Positions 12,071-23,365 of a stretch of DNA of 64,000 nt are shown here, piece after piece. Below the pieces are notes generated by a model that was not told where the DNA came from, did not search any database, and saw nothing but the letters and a program-made list of their open reading frames with translations. Numbering within the stretch: the first letter of the stretch is position 1; every line of letters starts with the position of its first letter. The stretch is taken from contig JADNYV010000007.1 in the NCBI GenBank assembly GCA_015501055.1, positions 186,001 through 250,000 on the forward strand. Reading direction: 5' to 3'. The translations under genes and the position numbers were made by a program. Source of the DNA: Mucidula mucida. Its lineage: Eukaryota > Basidiomycota > Agaricomycetes > Agaricales > Physalacriaceae.

Positions 12071-13681
12071 TCATAGTTCCACTCTAGAGAACAGTAAGCT
12101 GACTTGGTCAATAACAACAAAACGCCATAGCTCACCCCGAAACTTGAAGACATAAACGCTTAGACCTTCTGCTCTAAACTTCCGAAGACAATCTATCAAG
12201 CGGCAGAGGTCTTCCTTAGCTGCATCACAGAACAACTGGCCGATGAATATTCGGACACTTTGTAGCCGAGCCATGTCGCTTCTTTCGACATGCCAACGGG
12301 ACTGAATGACTTCGGTCAATGATTCAACAAACCGCATGGCATCTGGACTGCGCGAGATCGTACACTCGAAGTTAATCATGCGTGGCAATAATAAGGGCGT
12401 AGAAGAAGCGCTGAGGTGGATAAGGTCTCCGGTGGCCCTATCGACACTGCGCTTGAAGGTATGTATGGATGCCGACGTGAGAGGAGTGACGAACGAGAAT
12501 CGTGCCATATGTTAAGATGATGTCAACGTGCGCCAGTGATGGTGACTGGGCTACAAAGGATCTGAGAGCAGAGAACGAACGCTCAAGGATAGTGTTGTCT
12601 TGATGGGCAAACCAATGGTTACTGAATACGAGTTTTGTTGAGGACGTGCACCGAAGATAGCATAGCAGCCCAGTATGGTGCACAGACAGAGATTTGAGTT
12701 TCGAATGAAGAAAAGTTTCAGATGGCCCTGGTTCTTGTCTAGAGGTGGTGGCATATGATAGGAGATTGGGGCACAGTGAGAGTAGTTGATAGTCGTGAAG
12801 GAATGTGGACGGGCAATTAGTTTCGAGATGGGTTAGCTGATGCCAGGGAAAAGATGAATGGGGAAGAGAACCATCCACCGGGAAGAGACCATGTAATTTG
12901 AGGGATCGCAGCCTTGGCGCATGTCGAAACCCAGGGTGTGTACAAGGCCATAGGATGCAGTGCCCTCACAGGTACTCCTAAGCGACGCAGTCACCAAAAG
13001 CGGCAGTTCTCCCACATCACCTAGCTGCAAAAAGGTTTTCAGCGTCCCACATAGAGCAATATCGTACCAGCGCAGGGAATGACTTTTGACAATGTCAAAG
13101 GACTCTACACTGAGCTCTACGTCGAACGACACGGGTGATGACCTCTCGAATACGGTTCTGAGCATGGGGATGCTGCAGATACGGGCCAATGACGGCCAAT
13201 AAGAAGCAGACGACCATAAAGACGAAGGCGCCGAGGTTATCTGCCTCCAAAGGCGGCATACGTGTCCGAGACGCCATGGTCCATCTTGGATTGATGAAAA
13301 GGGGTACGGTTTCTTCACGACGAGTTTGTGTATTCGAAGTAAGACTTCAACTGGAAGAGTGTGGACAGGGGGAAAGAGTCTGATATGCGCGGTGCGCAAT
13401 TCTTGAAGGTAATCCAGTTGATTTTGAGCATCGGCTAAGACTGCAGTAAGATGAGCAATCCTCATCCGACACAATGTCATGCTTTGTTCGATATTGTGCA
13501 CAGAGTCTAGGATGGCAGGTCGGTCGGGTTCCGGTGTATCAAAAGCGATACATTTTCCAAGATGATCATGGAATGGGGATGAGCGAGAAGAGAAGGAGCG
13601 AGGACCGCAATTTGGGCAGGCGTTGGACACTAAAACAGATAAAGGCGTATCCGACAAGTTCGCAGCCAGGCTTACTGTCAA
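12071..13681 (-). pseudogene. F-box/LRR-like protein, copy 1 (frameshifted)
   Basis: Member of the large Agaricomycete F-box-like family, putative substrate adaptors of SCF ubiquitin ligases. The N-terminus starts MTVSLAANLSD and carries ACPNC, then HLGKCIAFDTPEP, a coiled stretch (IAHLTAVLADAQNQLDYLQE) and the F-box core (PPVHTLPVEVLLRIHKL, PWRLGHVCRLWRQITSAPSS). Leucine-rich repeats follow, including FPWHQLTHLE. Against the single-frame copy at 20829-22688 it needs frame changes near 12915 (TLGF to APRLRSLKL) and near 12505 (AHVDIILTYG to LTSASIHTF). No GT-AG intron fits either point, so it looks like a decaying paralogue. Divergent from the terpene-synthase-like gene, 159 bp away. Confidence 0.7.
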
Positions 13682-13840
13682 AATGAGTCTCTTGAGGTGA
13701 GAGCATGAGAAAGAGCTATTTCTCTACGTGATCTTTACCGGCGATCGGTCCGAGCCATGCACATTTTCAAAAACACCGCGATCACTCTGCGAAAACACCA
13801 TATACATCGCACTGAACTTACTCGCGGCTGCTTCACTATT

Positions 13841-14987
13841 ATGGCTCAGGCGGCAGGCTCCACTGCAATCCAACTCCCCGACCTTCCTTCATATGTTCGA
13901 CCTTTTGGCCTGCGTACCAATTCGCGGTGTAAATGGGCGTCAGACACGTCTATTGAACACTTGAGCTCTGTGTCACTCATCGACCGCGGACTACTATACG
14001 CAGTGAAGGGCGGTTTGCTCGCCTCACTGTGCTTCCCAACATGCGATGGATCTCAACTACGTGCAGCAACGGATTTCATGACGATTTGGATGATACAATA
14101 CACGCGGCATGCACGCGGGGATTTCACCGATTGCGAACCATATCATGACCTCGAAAATTTAGAGTCTCTTGGCTCAGATCGCCTGTTCCAATAGTGAGTA
14201 AAAGCACATTGCGTTTTACATGGTGGCGCAAATATCGCACAGTGCCCTGCCGGGATTGCGACTGCTCTGCACGAATCAGTCTGAAGAGTGGAACCGGCAC
14301 TTCATCGCATCGCTCAACAACCACAGACGAGCCCAAAGTGACCGACAGCTTCAAAGCGGCAGTGACACTGTCGTCCCCACAATCGATGGATATATGTCGT
14401 CTTTGGACGAATACAGTGGGGCTTATGTTATTCTTGACATGGTGGAGCTCGTAGAAGGCCTACGTATTCCTGAACACACTGACGAAAGCCAAAGATTCAG
14501 ATCCATCGCAGCCAGAATCATCGCTTACGTGCTGGTAAACATGCCCGTCGCTTGTTTCTTGACCCAGATCTCACAATGTGTTTAGGATATCGTCTCCTTC
14601 AATACCGCACAATCCTCCGTACCGAATAGTCCTAATCTCATCGCCGTCATAATGGCGCAGGAAAGCCTTTCCCTTCAAGCAGCGCTACAACACGCTGGCG
14701 ATATGATCAAGGATGCCATCACTGACCTCTCGGTTCTGGAGACTAGCATGACGCGCACACCACCTACCTCGTCATGGTCTCCCTTATTTTGGCGACGACC
14801 TGAAGCTGTGAATCCGACTGAGATGAGCGGGGAAGATTATGATATGCGCCTGTGGGTTCGGGGGATCAAGGATTGCATTTCTGGGATCGTAAATTGGGCG
14901 TATGAGACCGAATTATTCTTCGGAACGACAGGGGCCAATGTCCGGGATTACGGATGGGTCTTTTTGCACCCACAAGGTCACACATAA
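13841..14987 (+). pseudogene. Sesquiterpene synthase-like gene, probably defective
   Basis: Class I terpene cyclase of the fungal sesquiterpene synthase type, which would convert farnesyl diphosphate to a sesquiterpene. The start MAQAAGSTAIQLPDLPSYV leads into VRPFGLRTNSRCKWASD, KGGLLASLCFPTCDGSQLR, then WNRHFIASLNNHR, SSLDEYSGAYVILDMVELVE, IVSFNTAQ and a terminal FGTTGANVRDYGWVFLHP, all in family order. Two faults stand out. The reading frame after QLRAATDF gives MTIWMIQYTRH, while an Asp-rich FHDDLDDT lies in the overlapping frame (near 14080-14095), one base out. The second metal motif lacks its Asn: splicing with GTAAAC (near 14535) joins AYVL to DIVSFNTAQ. An enzyme without both motifs should be inactive. 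A sequencing error could explain the first fault. It lies upstream of an A-T-TE synthetase. Confidence 0.7.
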
Positions 14988-16568
14988 GTGATGTCTCGCA
15001 CAAACCAGGTATGAGTTGAGTCTCGTGATCGTGTCTTCCTACTAAAAGTTTCAACGATCGTGGACTAGATTGCTTGGATTATCGGTTGAAGGGCTTAGTC
15101 AGACTACTCCTTTCTGCTTCAACGAATCATACATACTGACCGAGCACCATGCAGTGAGTTGCGATACACTCAAATTATACTTTGTTGGATCAGCAACCGA
15201 ATTCGGACACCAAGGGCTTCACGTAGTTGACATATGACAATGGCGTTGTTACTGAACGGCCGTCTCGTCACCTCTGTTCGAATCACCTAGCGCAAGACAT
15301 TGTCGTCGACTGATTTTCCGAAGGCCTTGTCTCATCCTACTAGAGTCACCGCGGCCCCCGGCATCTGCTTCAGATCAAGCCTACCTATATTGATCCTGTG
15401 TTTGAGGACGGACAAACAGCGTTAGTGGACACATAACCTCGGCTTCTACAAATCAGCCAAGCGTGTCGGAGGACACCATTTACTTCGTCTCAGCCCGACC
15501 TCTAATTCGGGTTTGCGGCCCAACCAATCTATGTCGCGTAGCTGCCCGTACTTGCAGTATCTGAAGAGTCAGTTATTTGCCTTTTCCGTCGTCATTCCCA
15601 CATCTGACTTTAGCATCTTCTTCATCGACATCTCTGTGCAATTATGCTGTTTATCTTATAAGACCGTCGACTCACACCAATGTGTATCGTTAAGACAGGA
15701 AGCAATATATAACGCTTCCTATGTACACGCACTAGGCTAAAAGGTGTTGCTAAGGGCCGTTTTTCTTCAAGATCTGGTACAGCTGAGCGCAAATACCATG
15801 GGAGATTGATGCAGGGGGGGGGCAGTAAGTTCGGGTAGCACTGGTCTGCTACACACCAGTAGATACTGGGTGTGGACAAGGGGAAGGAATTGAGTGTATT
15901 CTGCAGCTGCGCGTACTTAGTCGATGGATTGGGCTGCCCGGCTACGCGGTCCGACATCAGCCAGGGCACCAGTCGAAGTTCGGTCCATTCCGATTCGAGG
16001 CTCTATCAAAGCGCTCATTCCGTTCGCCCTCACGACCCAGTCAAGGACTCTGGATTGGCCCATTCAAAGCGGCTTCTTCATCTGGCGCGTCCCGAGTGTT
16101 TTTGGGCGCATCTATTTTGAGGCGCCTCTGCTTTGACTCTGCCACTTGCAGCCGCTCAATCTACGGTACACATACGCTAGGCGCCGACGTTGCCCGTGCT
16201 ATCAGGGACTACCTTACTCTGGATGCAGTGAGGCAGGAGGCGCCTGTGGCCTAATTACAGTCACTTACCATGGAGAACCCGGTCGTCAGAGCCATTTTTT
16301 CCATACCGTTGCGCATCCTCCGCGTCTTCACGCACTCCTTGCATCATCAAGATTTGGTGCAAGCCTTACGAACCTCGGGGACACAAAAATATACTCAAAG
16401 GAAGCCTCTGAAAGTCGCGCGAAGGCCGCGGATAAACAATACTCACGGTTGCGTTTTATCTTCTTCTGTCTCGTTATCAGAACACATGATAGCTGGATGA
16501 ACGTGAACGGTGTGTCTTGACATTGTGGGGATTTCCAATGTCCGTAGCACCCGAAGGTTATAAAGATC
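14988..16568. other. Intergenic, no gene recognised
   Basis: About 1.6 kb between the terpene-synthase-like gene and the A-T-TE synthetase. Only short open frames with no recognisable motif are present on either strand. A G run lies near 15815. It may contain promoter sequence for the synthetase. Confidence 0.5.
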
Positions 16569-19500
16569 ATGCCCGACCGTAGCAGCAGTTCACACGAAGC
16601 CATCATGCAGTATCCGGCCCCGCAAGGTACAACATCCAAGACCTTTTGTCCACCGCCTCTCGATGGTTCAATGACGCTCCCGTCGCTTCCTGGATTTCAC
16701 GTGAAGAATAGTCCCGACCATCCAGTGTTTCGCTACGAGAATCCAAATGATGGAAGTATCACAGAATTACGCTGGACTGAAGTCTTCCCAGCTATCCAAG
16801 CTGCTAGACATTTCGTTCAAAGCAGTCTAGGAGTCCCTACTCCAGGACCTCGTCCTGTAGTCGCGATTCTTGTCAACACAGGTACGTACAACATCGATTT
16901 AGATATCTCTGGAGCTTACTGATAATCATGCAGATACAATGTCCTTCTTCGCCATCGTTTATGGTCTCATGCAAGCCGGATTTGTTCCTTTCCCTATCTC
17001 CCTGCGGAATTCTGCTGCCGCTGCGGTACATCTTGTCAAGGAGACCAAGTGTACTCGTATGATCGTCAGTCACGATCAGCACCTCCAGACAATTGCCGAC
17101 ATAGTCTGTCGCGATTGTAGCTCTGAAATGGGTCCTATTAAGAGCATACCGATGCCTTCGTTCGAGTCACTGTATAGTGTCACCGGCGACGGCGTTCACA
17201 GTGCCCCGAATGAGTTGGTGCCCGAGTTTGAGTGGACGGAGACGGCGATGATTTTTCATTCCTCTGGGACTACGCGCTTTCCAAGTCCGATCTACATCAG
17301 CCACCGCCTTCTCCTACAGTACTCGCGGCTTTCTTGTGAGTACGCTGAGACTGCATTAACGTACCTGACAGACTTCTTTGAAAAGACTACGGAGAGATTG
17401 ATCTCTGCGAACTCACATTCGCCTCACAGGGATTACCGATGTATCGTACGTTGATCTTCCTTCCGTGCCTTCGAAAAGCAACGCATTTGCGGGTAGATGT
17501 GCTCGGCTTTTGGTCGACGTGCCTTATGGCGAGTGTTGACCCACAAGCTGCTCTGTCTTGAGTGTAACACATATCAGCAGGTCTCATCGGGTACCATCAT
17601 AGCGGCGTTTCCACCTGCCAATGCCCCTGTTGTGCCCAATTCAGAACGTTGCCTGGCCAGCGCAACGGCGCTCGGATGCAACGTGATACTTACAGTGCCT
17701 TCATTCCTTGAGGTTCGTGGTGAAGCAGGATCACGTTCACGGGTATTCAATACTATCTCCAGCAATGGTCCAAAAACCCTGCCTCAATCGAAGCATTGAA
17801 GGCTTTCACTAGTGTGGTGCGTCTTCAATACGTCGTTCTCTTGATCTCCCTTGATTGTTTGATTACTAGCTTTATGGCGGAGGACCCTTGTCGAAGGAAG
17901 CCGGTGACTCTTTGAGATCTCACGGCGTGCCTTTGAGTACGGGTTATGGGTTGTCAGTCATTCAATCTACTAATGCCGAGATGCTCACTTGCAACGATAC
18001 AGAACGGAAACGGGCGGGCTTGTGGTCTTTAACAGTGCGTTCACGTTCATGTTCTCGTCCGCAGTTTATGATAACATTGTTAACTTGCAGAGAAACCTCC
18101 CTCAGTGGGTTGGGAATGGATGCGCGTGAGTAACGCCTTGTATTCCTCAACTGTCTAGCTCTGACATTGCGACGTAGCTCGCGTCTCATGTCGATGCCGC
18201 CTTCGTACCAGTAGAGGAGAACGTGTTTCGGTTGTACGTCAAAGTAAATTCTTTCCAGCGCTGCCTCGCACGAACAAATGACTTAACACAGTACTCAGGA
18301 ATCTCCTAGCCTATCGCCAGCTGTTATTAACGCTGAAGTGGACGGAGTACGCGCCTTTGATACGAAAGACTTAGTCATTCGGCACCCTGTCAATCCCGTC
18401 TACTGGAAGATTTACGGTCGAGCAGGTGAGAAGGGCGCGACCATTTCAGATCTTCAAGTGCTAACCTACGAGGTATTCTATCTAGATGACCAAATCATGC
18501 ACAGCACTGGCGTATGTACTACCCTTTCTACCTCGAAGCACCGATGTTGACATTTGTTTCAGGAAAAGGTAATCTTCGTGAGTTGACCCCAACATGGACT
18601 GACGTCTTGCGGTTTCTGCGTAGACAAATCCAGTCCCGATAGGTGATTGTCCTTCACTTTTGGGGAAACATTGGCTGAGTCTGGTTTCTCCAGAGATCAT
18701 CCTACAAGGTGACAAGCACATTGCGAGTGCGATCATGTTCGGGAGGGCCAAATTTCAGCCTGGCGTGTTGATTCTCCCGCGCCCCGAGTACACTTTCGAC
18801 CCGGCCGACTCTGTAAAGCTTGCGGAATTCCGCAACAAGATCTGGTCTGTACTATGCCCTTCCAATCGTGCGCGTTCGGCATTGACGTACCTACAGGGAC
18901 ACAGTGATGATTGCGAATGAGCAAGCGCCACAGCATTCGAGGATTTACAAAGAGGTGCGCCCCGATGATTTATGGCTGGCAGTAAGATGTATTGATTATG
19001 AAGCTTGTCAGATGATTCTCGTAGCGAATCCTTCCAAGCCTTTCGAGTACACCTCTAAGGGATCTCTTCGTCGCGGTGCCATTGTCGATCTGTATCATGA
19101 CGAGATCGAAGGCATATATAACGCAGTGGATGACATATCGCGCGCAGAGGCCGCACCACCCGACTCATGGGATCTGAAAAACATTACTATCTTCGTTCGC
19201 GGCATAGTCCATAATGTTCTCTCCCCTTCCGTGACGGACGACACGAACATCTTTGACGCTGGTGGCGATAGGTACCTTTCCCGAGATACTCTTCTGGAGG
19301 AACTGAACTAATCACACTCATATTCATACAGTTTAACCGCCACATCTATCCGGAATTCGCTTCTTCGCGCAATGCACCAGTCGAAAGTTGTTCCGCTCGC
19401 CGCGATTCGACTCTTGCCGCAGAACTTTGTATTCGAGTTCCCGACAATTTTCGGATTGAGTGCCTTTGTCCGTGGTTTCGTAATCGGTTCATTCAAGGTT

Positions 19501-20456
19501 CCTAGTGCAAAGGAGTTGAAGGAGGAGGAAGAGGGTTATTACTCAGTTGACACGCCGCTCCCAATGTCCGGGCAGACGGTTATAAAGCTGTTGGAAGGGA
19601 AAGGGGACCCACCTTTAATCATGATCCACGGTCAGTAAGACTCCTTCTTCCAGCTTACACGCATTCTTATGCAGTTGCAGGTGCCGGAGGTTTATTCTTC
19701 GAATACGCCTCATATGCCGAAACGTTTCGGACGTCTGTTTGGACGCTCCAAGTCACTCCCGATACCCCATTAACGACATTGGATGAGATGGCTGCTTTCT
19801 ACTTTGCGAAAATCAAGGAGCAACAACCGACGGGGCCGTATCGGCTAGCTGCCTACTCATCGACAAGTATCCTAGGCTTTGCGCTCGCCAAGCTTTTCGA
19901 GGACAACGGCGACGATGTTGTCCAATTGGCCATGCTCGACCATTTCCCGTCTCTCTTTGTTTACTCGGCCAACCAGATTGGCAACCTCGACCCTAGAATC
20001 CCGCGTAACCGAGAGAAGATCGTGGCGTTGTCGATGGATGCTATTAGCGGACTAATGATGCGAGACGCGAACTGGACAATCATGGAGAAACAACTCCAGG
20101 TCTTCCTTGATGCTTCTAATGGTCTTCCCGCTCCGGCGTTGGTGAAGACCGCTGCCGAGACAGCCAGCAAGTATATCACACTTGTTGCCGATTATGTGTA
20201 TGATCTGACCACCGGTTCCACGGGCGTATCTTCGTTGGAGCTTATGGTGAAATGGATGGCCGCCGTCAAAGCACCTGTTTGTGTTTATGTCGCGAAGACA
20301 GGCTCATTGGGGTTTGTGGATGACGAGGACAAAGAGGAATGGGCTGATCTCGGAGCCAAGCATTTGCCTGGTGCTCGAGTTGTCTCCCTCGAGGGCGGTC
20401 ATTACGAGTTTTTGATGAACGAGATAGTCATTCGCGATTTGCAACAGGGATTTTAG
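16569..20456 (+). CDS. A-T-TE synthetase (NRPS-like adenylation-thiolation-thioesterase)
   Basis: Single-module adenylate-forming enzyme: it activates a carboxylic acid, loads it on a carrier domain and releases product through a thioesterase, the layout of basidiomycete atromentin-synthetase-like enzymes. Adenylation core, spliced by eye: MIFHSSGTT (A3), CELTFASQGLPMYH, LYGGGPLSKEAGD, STGYGTETGGLVVFN (A5) and IYGRADDQIMHSTGEKTNP (A8). The thiolation site reads FDAGGDSLTATSIR after splicing at 19270, with the phosphopantetheine Ser present. The C-terminal alpha/beta hydrolase runs from LIMIHG through PYRLAAYSSTS to GGHYEFLMNE. About a dozen introns are needed, and a 6-nt micro-exon (18563-18568, GAAAAG) supplies the E-K of A8. 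The thioesterase has AYSST where GYSYG-like is usual. The start could also be Met at 16605. Product unknown. Confidence 0.85.
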
Positions 20457-20828
20457 GTTGGATGTGCTTTTTGTATCGTATATGTAAATAAGAGTTTTGA
20501 GACTCAATAGAGTGTGGCGCACAACTTGTGTATATTGGCCGACCATATTCCGCATCAAGGTAAATCCCCTCCTTCACCTCCGAGTGCTTCAATCGTCCCT
20601 AGAGCAAGACATCACCGAAGGAATATTATACTATCCTCAACGTCAAGCCTGGCAGCTCGGAAGGGGGACTTAGGGTCGAACTTGTCAGCTATTTCCTACA
20701 GCCTTAGCAAAGGAACACTTATACCTTTAAGAAGGCCATACATTATGTCGGAAAGAAGGTGACATACAATATCTCGGTGTACAATCACAACAGCTGCTGA
20801 CGAGCTTCTCCTTCGCCTGAAAAAATGT

Positions 20829-22688
20829 TCAACCGATGGGGCGCACAATAATAAAACACAGCTCACCCCAAAAGACGGCAATGTCTAATCCTTCTTCTTT
20901 GAGCACCCGAAAACTGTCTGTCATGCGCCGACGTTCATCAGCGGCCATCATACAATACCCACTTTTAAAAGGCAGGCGGACAAGCTGTAACTGAGCCACG
21001 CCTCTTCCTTCAACATGCCAACGGGATTCAATCACAGCAAACAAACTCTGATCAAACCTCTCCGTATTGCAGAAATACATAGGTCGGCTGCTTGCACACG
21101 CAAACTGGGTCAGGTTTGGAAATAACAAGGGCGTAGCGGAAGCAACAAGAGGTTGAATGTCGCACATGTCGTCGTCCTCAATGTCAAGTTTCAGCTCCAA
21201 TTTTCGGATGTTTGTGAACGTGAAAGTAGACAGGAAAGGGAATAACCTTCCTGAGCCAAGCACGGCATTTATATTGATATACGTGAGCAGTGGTGAGTGG
21301 CCCAGAAAGGTCCTGAGAGGAAGAACGTAACGCCGAATGGCGTCTTTTCCGAGGGTAGCTATACTAAGCTTGAGCCCTGTCAAGGATGTGCACTGAAGAT
21401 ACCGCAGTAGGGCAACATGTTGGATACCCAAGAAAGTTAGCTTCGAATGATGCACAGCATCTGACGATCCCGGTTCGTCGCGTGATTGGGTGATGTATGA
21501 CTGTAGATCTGGGCAATGCGACAATAGTTGGCAGTCAAGGAGGAATGTGGACCACCGAATGGAATGGTCGAGATGTGTTAGCTGGTGCCAGGGAAATGCA
21601 GATGGCAATGGGGTAAGACATTCTACGCGGGAGTCAATGGTCAACTTGAGGGACTGCAGCTTAGGTGCGGATTGAAAGGGGTGCAGAATTTGTGCGAAAG
21701 ACTCTGGCTCCATCTGACCACTGATGCGAAGCGCTACGGCCGCCAAAAGCGGCAATGGCCCGACGTCTCCCAGCTGTAAATGGCTGTCTGTAGCGCCGAT
21801 GAGAGTGATTTTGTGCCAACGCAGAGAATGATGTTTGACGATGTCGGTAGACGCTCTTTTAGAGTTTATTTCATAATGAAACACCAAGGGTAATGACCTT
21901 TCGAAGACGGTTGATAGCATGGCATTACAGTACGAGCCGCAGTACGGGGATGACCATAGCGACGAAGGCGCCGCGGTTATTTGCCTCCAAATGCGGCATA
22001 CGTGTCCGAGACCCCACGGTCCATCCTGAATTGACGAGAATTGGTACGGTTTCTTCACGGTGAGTTTGAATATCGCCAGCAAGATTTCGACTGGAAGCAT
22101 GTGGATAGGAGGAAAGAGTCTGATATGGGCCTGGCGCAATTCTTCGAGGGAATCTAGTTGACACTGAGCGTCCGCTAGCACGGCTGTAAGACGCGACATC
22201 CGGTCCCGACACGACGAAATGGCCTGCTCGATGTCGTGTACAACACTATGTATGTCATGTCGCGCAGGTGTCGGTGTATCAAAGGCGATACATTTCCCAA
22301 GTTGAGCCTCGAATGAGGATGAAAAGTTGAAAGAACCACGACGACAGTTTGGGCAAACGTCGGACACTGAAGACGGAGTTAGTACAGGTCTATTCGACGA
22401 AGTTTGAGTTTGCTGACTGACTGAGTAGACTAAGGATCTTCGACTTCGAACAACTCTAGCTTGGCCTCTAGTAGTTAGCCAGGTAACCTGACCTACTAGT
22501 ATGAGCAAGCGTCGATACAGTAGGCCAGGTAAATCGGAGTTTAAATTTGGCGTGAACATGTCGTTGGAAATTCGCAGAGATCGGTCCGATTTCCTATATG
22601 CCATATATGGAAATAAAATTGCTCCGCCAATTCTAAGGCCTCGCAGCGCACTTGTCTGTGATGTCCACACTTCCCGCTGAGGTCCCAA
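20829..22688 (-). CDS. F-box/LRR-like protein, copy 2 (single open frame, 5' end inside a transposon)
   Basis: Same family as the F-box copies at 12.1-13.7 kb and 45.8-47.2 kb, but here one uninterrupted 619-codon frame. Family-homologous sequence begins near 22350 (VCPNC, then AQLGKCIAFDTPTP) and continues with the coiled stretch, the F-box core (PPIHMLPVEILLAIFKLTV, PWGLGHVCRIWRQITAAPSS) and leucine-rich repeats (FPWHQLTHLD, LGIQHVALLRYLQC). It ends ELCFIIVRPIG. The first roughly 70 codons, from MGPQREVW to GQVTWL, lie inside the left part of the 880-bp foldback element, so every ATG upstream of the conserved region belongs to the transposon. The native start is therefore missing, lost to the insertion, or in an upstream exon. 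Convergent with the A-T-TE gene, 372 bp away. Confidence 0.7.
   Translation of the reverse strand: MGPQREVWTSQTSALRGLRIGGAILFPYMAYRKSDRSLRISNDMFTPNLNSDLPGLLYRRLLILVGQVTWLTTRGQARVVRSRRSLVYSVSQQTQTSSNRPVLTPSSVSDVCPNCRRGSFNFSSSFEAQLGKCIAFDTPTPARHDIHSVVHDIEQAISSCRDRMSRLTAVLADAQCQLDSLEELRQAHIRLFPPIHMLPVEILLAIFKLTVKKPYQFSSIQDGPWGLGHVCRIWRQITAAPSSLWSSPYCGSYCNAMLSTVFERSLPLVFHYEINSKRASTDIVKHHSLRWHKITLIGATDSHLQLGDVGPLPLLAAVALRISGQMEPESFAQILHPFQSAPKLQSLKLTIDSRVECLTPLPSAFPWHQLTHLDHSIRWSTFLLDCQLLSHCPDLQSYITQSRDEPGSSDAVHHSKLTFLGIQHVALLRYLQCTSLTGLKLSIATLGKDAIRRYVLPLRTFLGHSPLLTYININAVLGSGRLFPFLSTFTFTNIRKLELKLDIEDDDMCDIQPLVASATPLLFPNLTQFACASSRPMYFCNTERFDQSLFAVIESRWHVEGRGVAQLQLVRLPFKSGYCMMAADERRRMTDSFRVLKEEGLDIAVFWGELCFIIVRPIG
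22476..22615 (+). repeat. Left 140-bp terminal inverted repeat of the MULE-like element
   Basis: Begins TAGCCAGGTAACCTG and is the reverse complement of 23216-23355 with two mismatches. Its inner edge contains the palindrome CCATATATGG. On the minus strand it is open throughout and fuses in frame to the F-box gene. Confidence 0.9.
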
Positions 22689-23215
22689 TTGACAAGAGTA
22701 CAGATATTACACTAGATCTCGACTATTTACTCATAAAAACTTAACTAGATGCGCTTCCAAGATGCACTCCAATGCCAGGCGGTGTATCATGTTATACACG
22801 CATGATCCGCGAGCATAGGCAACGCCCAATCGCGCCTGTTGACGCCAATGACTTTCCGAACCAGCTGTGCCCCTGTCTCTTGGCTGATCGCCTCTCCGCT
22901 AGTAGTCGTGTAGACGTTGTGATCCTAGTTTTCAACAATAAGATGACCTTCCAGAGGATTGGAAGAGTTGGAGTGCTGTTTAGAGAAGTATTAGAGAGAC
23001 ACGTCTCGTCGAGAATGGCTGCATAGTGTGTTGATCAACCTATCATGCTACCGGTGGACAGACGGAGGTTTCAACGGGACATAACGGGGTTTTGAAGCCA
23101 TTACCTGCATGAGATATATATATTCACATGTCTAAAGTCTTTCTGGCCTACTTTTGTGTACTGGATGCGGCTTGGACACTGCTACAACGAATCGTGATTT
23201 GAAGGCTGCAGATTC

Positions 23216-23355
23216 TATTCCCATATATGGCATATAGGAAGTCGGACCGATCTCTGCGAATTTCCAACGACATGTTCACGCCAAATTTAAACTCCGATTT
23301 ACCTGGCCTACTGTATCGACGCTTGCTCATACTAGTAGGTCAGGTTACCTGGCTA
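23216..23355 (-). repeat. Right 140-bp terminal inverted repeat of the MULE-like element
   Basis: Ends CAGGTTACCTGGCTA and pairs with 22476-22615. It is followed immediately by the right copy of the 9-bp target duplication TCTAGTAGT. Confidence 0.9.
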
Positions 23356-23365
23356 TCTAGTAGTA

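Larger units (their letters stand above)
22476..23355. mobile_element. Non-autonomous Mutator-like (MULE) foldback element, 880 bp
   Basis: Two 140-bp arms in inverted orientation (22476-22615 and 23216-23355) match with only two mismatches; outer ends are TAGCCAGG and CCTGGCTA. The element is flanked on both sides by the identical 9-bp sequence TCTAGTAGT (22467-22475 and 23356-23364), read as a target-site duplication. Long terminal inverted repeats with 9-bp duplications are characteristic of the Mutator superfamily. The 600-bp centre has only an 84-codon frame (22772-23026) with no transposase motif, so it needs a transposase from elsewhere. Near-identical arms suggest a recent insertion, or maintenance by conversion. 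Confidence 0.85.

Noticed and set aside
12306..12515. Plus-strand frame across the F-box copy 1 locus
   Set aside because: Antisense shadow of the F-box leucine-rich region; no independent motif.
22772..23026. 84-codon frame inside the MULE-like element as a transposase
   Set aside because: Too short, with no MULE DDE or zinc-finger motif; composition looks random.
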